This document shows positions 15,153 through 16,067 of a stretch of DNA of 16,067 nucleotides, in pieces; position 1 is the first letter of the stretch, and each line of letters begins with the position of its first letter. Both the position numbers and the translations under genes were made by a program. The notes beneath the pieces were generated by a model. That model saw only the letters and a program-made list of their open reading frames with translations, ran no database searches and was not told the DNA's origin. Origin of the DNA: Competibacteraceae bacterium UBA2788 (GTDB lineage: Bacteria > Pseudomonadota > Gammaproteobacteria > Competibacterales > Competibacteraceae); assembly GCA_002352185.1 (NCBI GenBank), contig DEHY01000167.1:11725-27791 (forward strand), written 5' to 3'.

Positions 15153-15761
15153 ATGCCACTCTCCGCTTCCGTTCCGCGCCGACTCCTGCACCGGCGTGTC
15201 GTGCAGTGCTGGGGCTACCATCGCGATGATGGACTGTGGGACATAGAGGGTCAGATGGTGGATACCAAAACCTACACTTTTCCCAACGAAGACCGGGGCG
15301 GCGCCATCCAGGCTGGAGAGCCGCTGCATGACATGTGGATTCGGCTGACGGTGGACGATCAGTTTTGCATCCATGGAGTTGATGTTCGCACTGACGCCGC
15401 ACCATTTGGCCTCTGTCCCGCTATCGTCAGCCGCTATCAGCAACTGATCGGAGTACGGATCGGGCCGGGGTGGTCGCTCAAGCTGCGGGAACTGTTTGGC
15501 GGGGTGCAGGGTTGTACGCACATGACCGAATTGCTCGGCCCGGTTGCCACTGCGATGTTCCAGACGGTGTACGGCCAGCGCTATGACGAGGATGACGCCA
15601 AGCCGGCGGCGGATCGTCCGCCGCCGCCGGTGCTGAACACCTGCCATGCCCTGTCCAGCGATAGCGCGGTGGTAAAAAAACGCTGGCCGAAAGTTTATAC
15701 CGGGCCGGATCGGGAGAAGGACGAACACCAGCGGCCATTGCTGGATGATTGCCTGACCTGA
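15153..15761 (+). CDS. DUF2889 family protein
   Basis: 202 residues. Family pattern: RDDGLWDIEGQMVDTKTY (24-41 region), GEPLHDMWIRLTVDD (55-69), Cys88, YQQLIG (95-100), GW (106-107) and GGVQGCTHMTELLGPVATA (116-134) with the strongly conserved GCTH. These match DUF2889 (PF11136), soluble proteins of unknown function found in Proteobacteria. The Cys/His residues in the GCTH block hint at a metal or catalytic site, but this is inference. No signal peptide. GGAGGA lies 5 bases before the ATG, a clear start. Convergent with gpsA, 24 bp between stops and no terminator seen there. Confidence 0.9.
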   Translation: MPLSASVPRRLLHRRVVQCWGYHRDDGLWDIEGQMVDTKTYTFPNEDRGGAIQAGEPLHDMWIRLTVDDQFCIHGVDVRTDAAPFGLCPAIVSRYQQLIGVRIGPGWSLKLRELFGGVQGCTHMTELLGPVATAMFQTVYGQRYDEDDAKPAADRPPPPVLNTCHALSSDSAVVKKRWPKVYTGPDREKDEHQRPLLDDCLT

Positions 15762-15785
15762 GAACGGCTGTTGTTATGCATCCGC

Positions 15786-16067
15786 TCAGACTGTTTCCGG
15801 TTTTGGATCGCGCGCCAGCAGCATTTCCACCGCCCGACGCGGATTCTGACCGTGATGCAGCACCTGATCCACCTGCTCGGTGATCGGCATTTCCACCTGA
15901 TGGTGCAGCGCCAACCGCAACGCTTCTCGCGCCGTCGCCGCTCCTTCGACCACCTGAGCGATGGCGGCGAAGGCCGTCTCGGCGGTTTCGCCCCGGCCAA
16001 TGGCTAAACCAAACCGACGATTGCGCGACTGGTCATCGGTGCAGGTCAACACCAGATCCCCCATTCC
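15786..16067 (-). CDS. gpsA: Glycerol-3-phosphate dehydrogenase [NAD(P)+], C-terminal part
   Basis: 93 C-terminal residues; the gene continues beyond the right edge. GMGDLVLTCT and QSRNRRFG match the conserved substrate-binding region of GpsA, followed by QVVEGAATA and the typical VEMPITEQVDQVLHHG helix. The enzyme reduces dihydroxyacetone phosphate to sn-glycerol-3-phosphate for phospholipid synthesis in the cytoplasm. The N-terminal Rossmann domain is outside the window. The frame is open to the last base, so the apparent Met at 16064 is internal. Confidence 0.96.
   Translation of the reverse strand, partial: GMGDLVLTCTDDQSRNRRFGLAIGRGETAETAFAAIAQVVEGAATAREALRLALHHQVEMPITEQVDQVLHHGQNPRRAVEMLLARDPKPETV

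Overview
The window looks like chromosomal DNA from a GC-rich gammaproteobacterium. The evidence is a complete, canonically ordered type IV pilus assembly operon (pilMNOPQ), a ThrH very close in sequence to the Pseudomonas-type enzyme, a GpsA C-terminus of proteobacterial type, and DUF1289 and DUF2889 genes typical of Proteobacteria. I cannot name the genus from sequence alone; an environmental lineage such as the Competibacteraceae is only a guess.

Left part (1-2536, plus strand): a cyclic-nucleotide-binding-domain protein with an N-terminal receiver-like domain and no DNA-binding domain (119-910), then thrH (1077-1685), then an N-formylglutamate amidohydrolase family gene (1696-2496) that starts at a TTG ten bases after the thrH stop. 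An intact IS3-family element (2537-3804, terminal inverted repeats beginning TGGCCCCGG, orfA and orfB) follows. It sits in the gap between two convergent transcription units and breaks no gene.

Central part (3846-13270, minus strand): one long operon read right to left, pilM-pilN-pilO-pilP-pilQ followed by a 1371-residue secreted protein built of Ig-like beta-sandwich modules, closed by a strong rho-independent terminator at 3846-3871. The genes overlap by 4 bp or lie 1-37 bp apart, so they are almost certainly co-transcribed. PilM, N, O and P form the inner-membrane alignment platform and PilQ the outer-membrane pore. The Ig-like protein is where one would often find aroK-aroB, and it is the most unusual gene of the window: a candidate pilus-linked surface or secreted adhesin with an EF-hand-like calcium loop near its C-terminus.

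Right part (13398-16067): a plus-strand conserved protein with a possible degenerate nucleotidyltransferase fold, a 90-residue conserved hypothetical on the minus strand, a gene-free stretch of about 560 bp, a DUF1289 gene, a DUF2889 gene, and the C-terminal third of gpsA entering from the right edge on the minus strand. The gene-free stretch holds a long nested inverted-repeat structure followed by a T6 run, which may be an unannotated small RNA.

Apart from the pilus-linked Ig protein and the possible RNA, the window is mostly ordinary housekeeping and pilus-assembly DNA. I do not see a defence system, CRISPR array, prophage or biosynthetic cluster.
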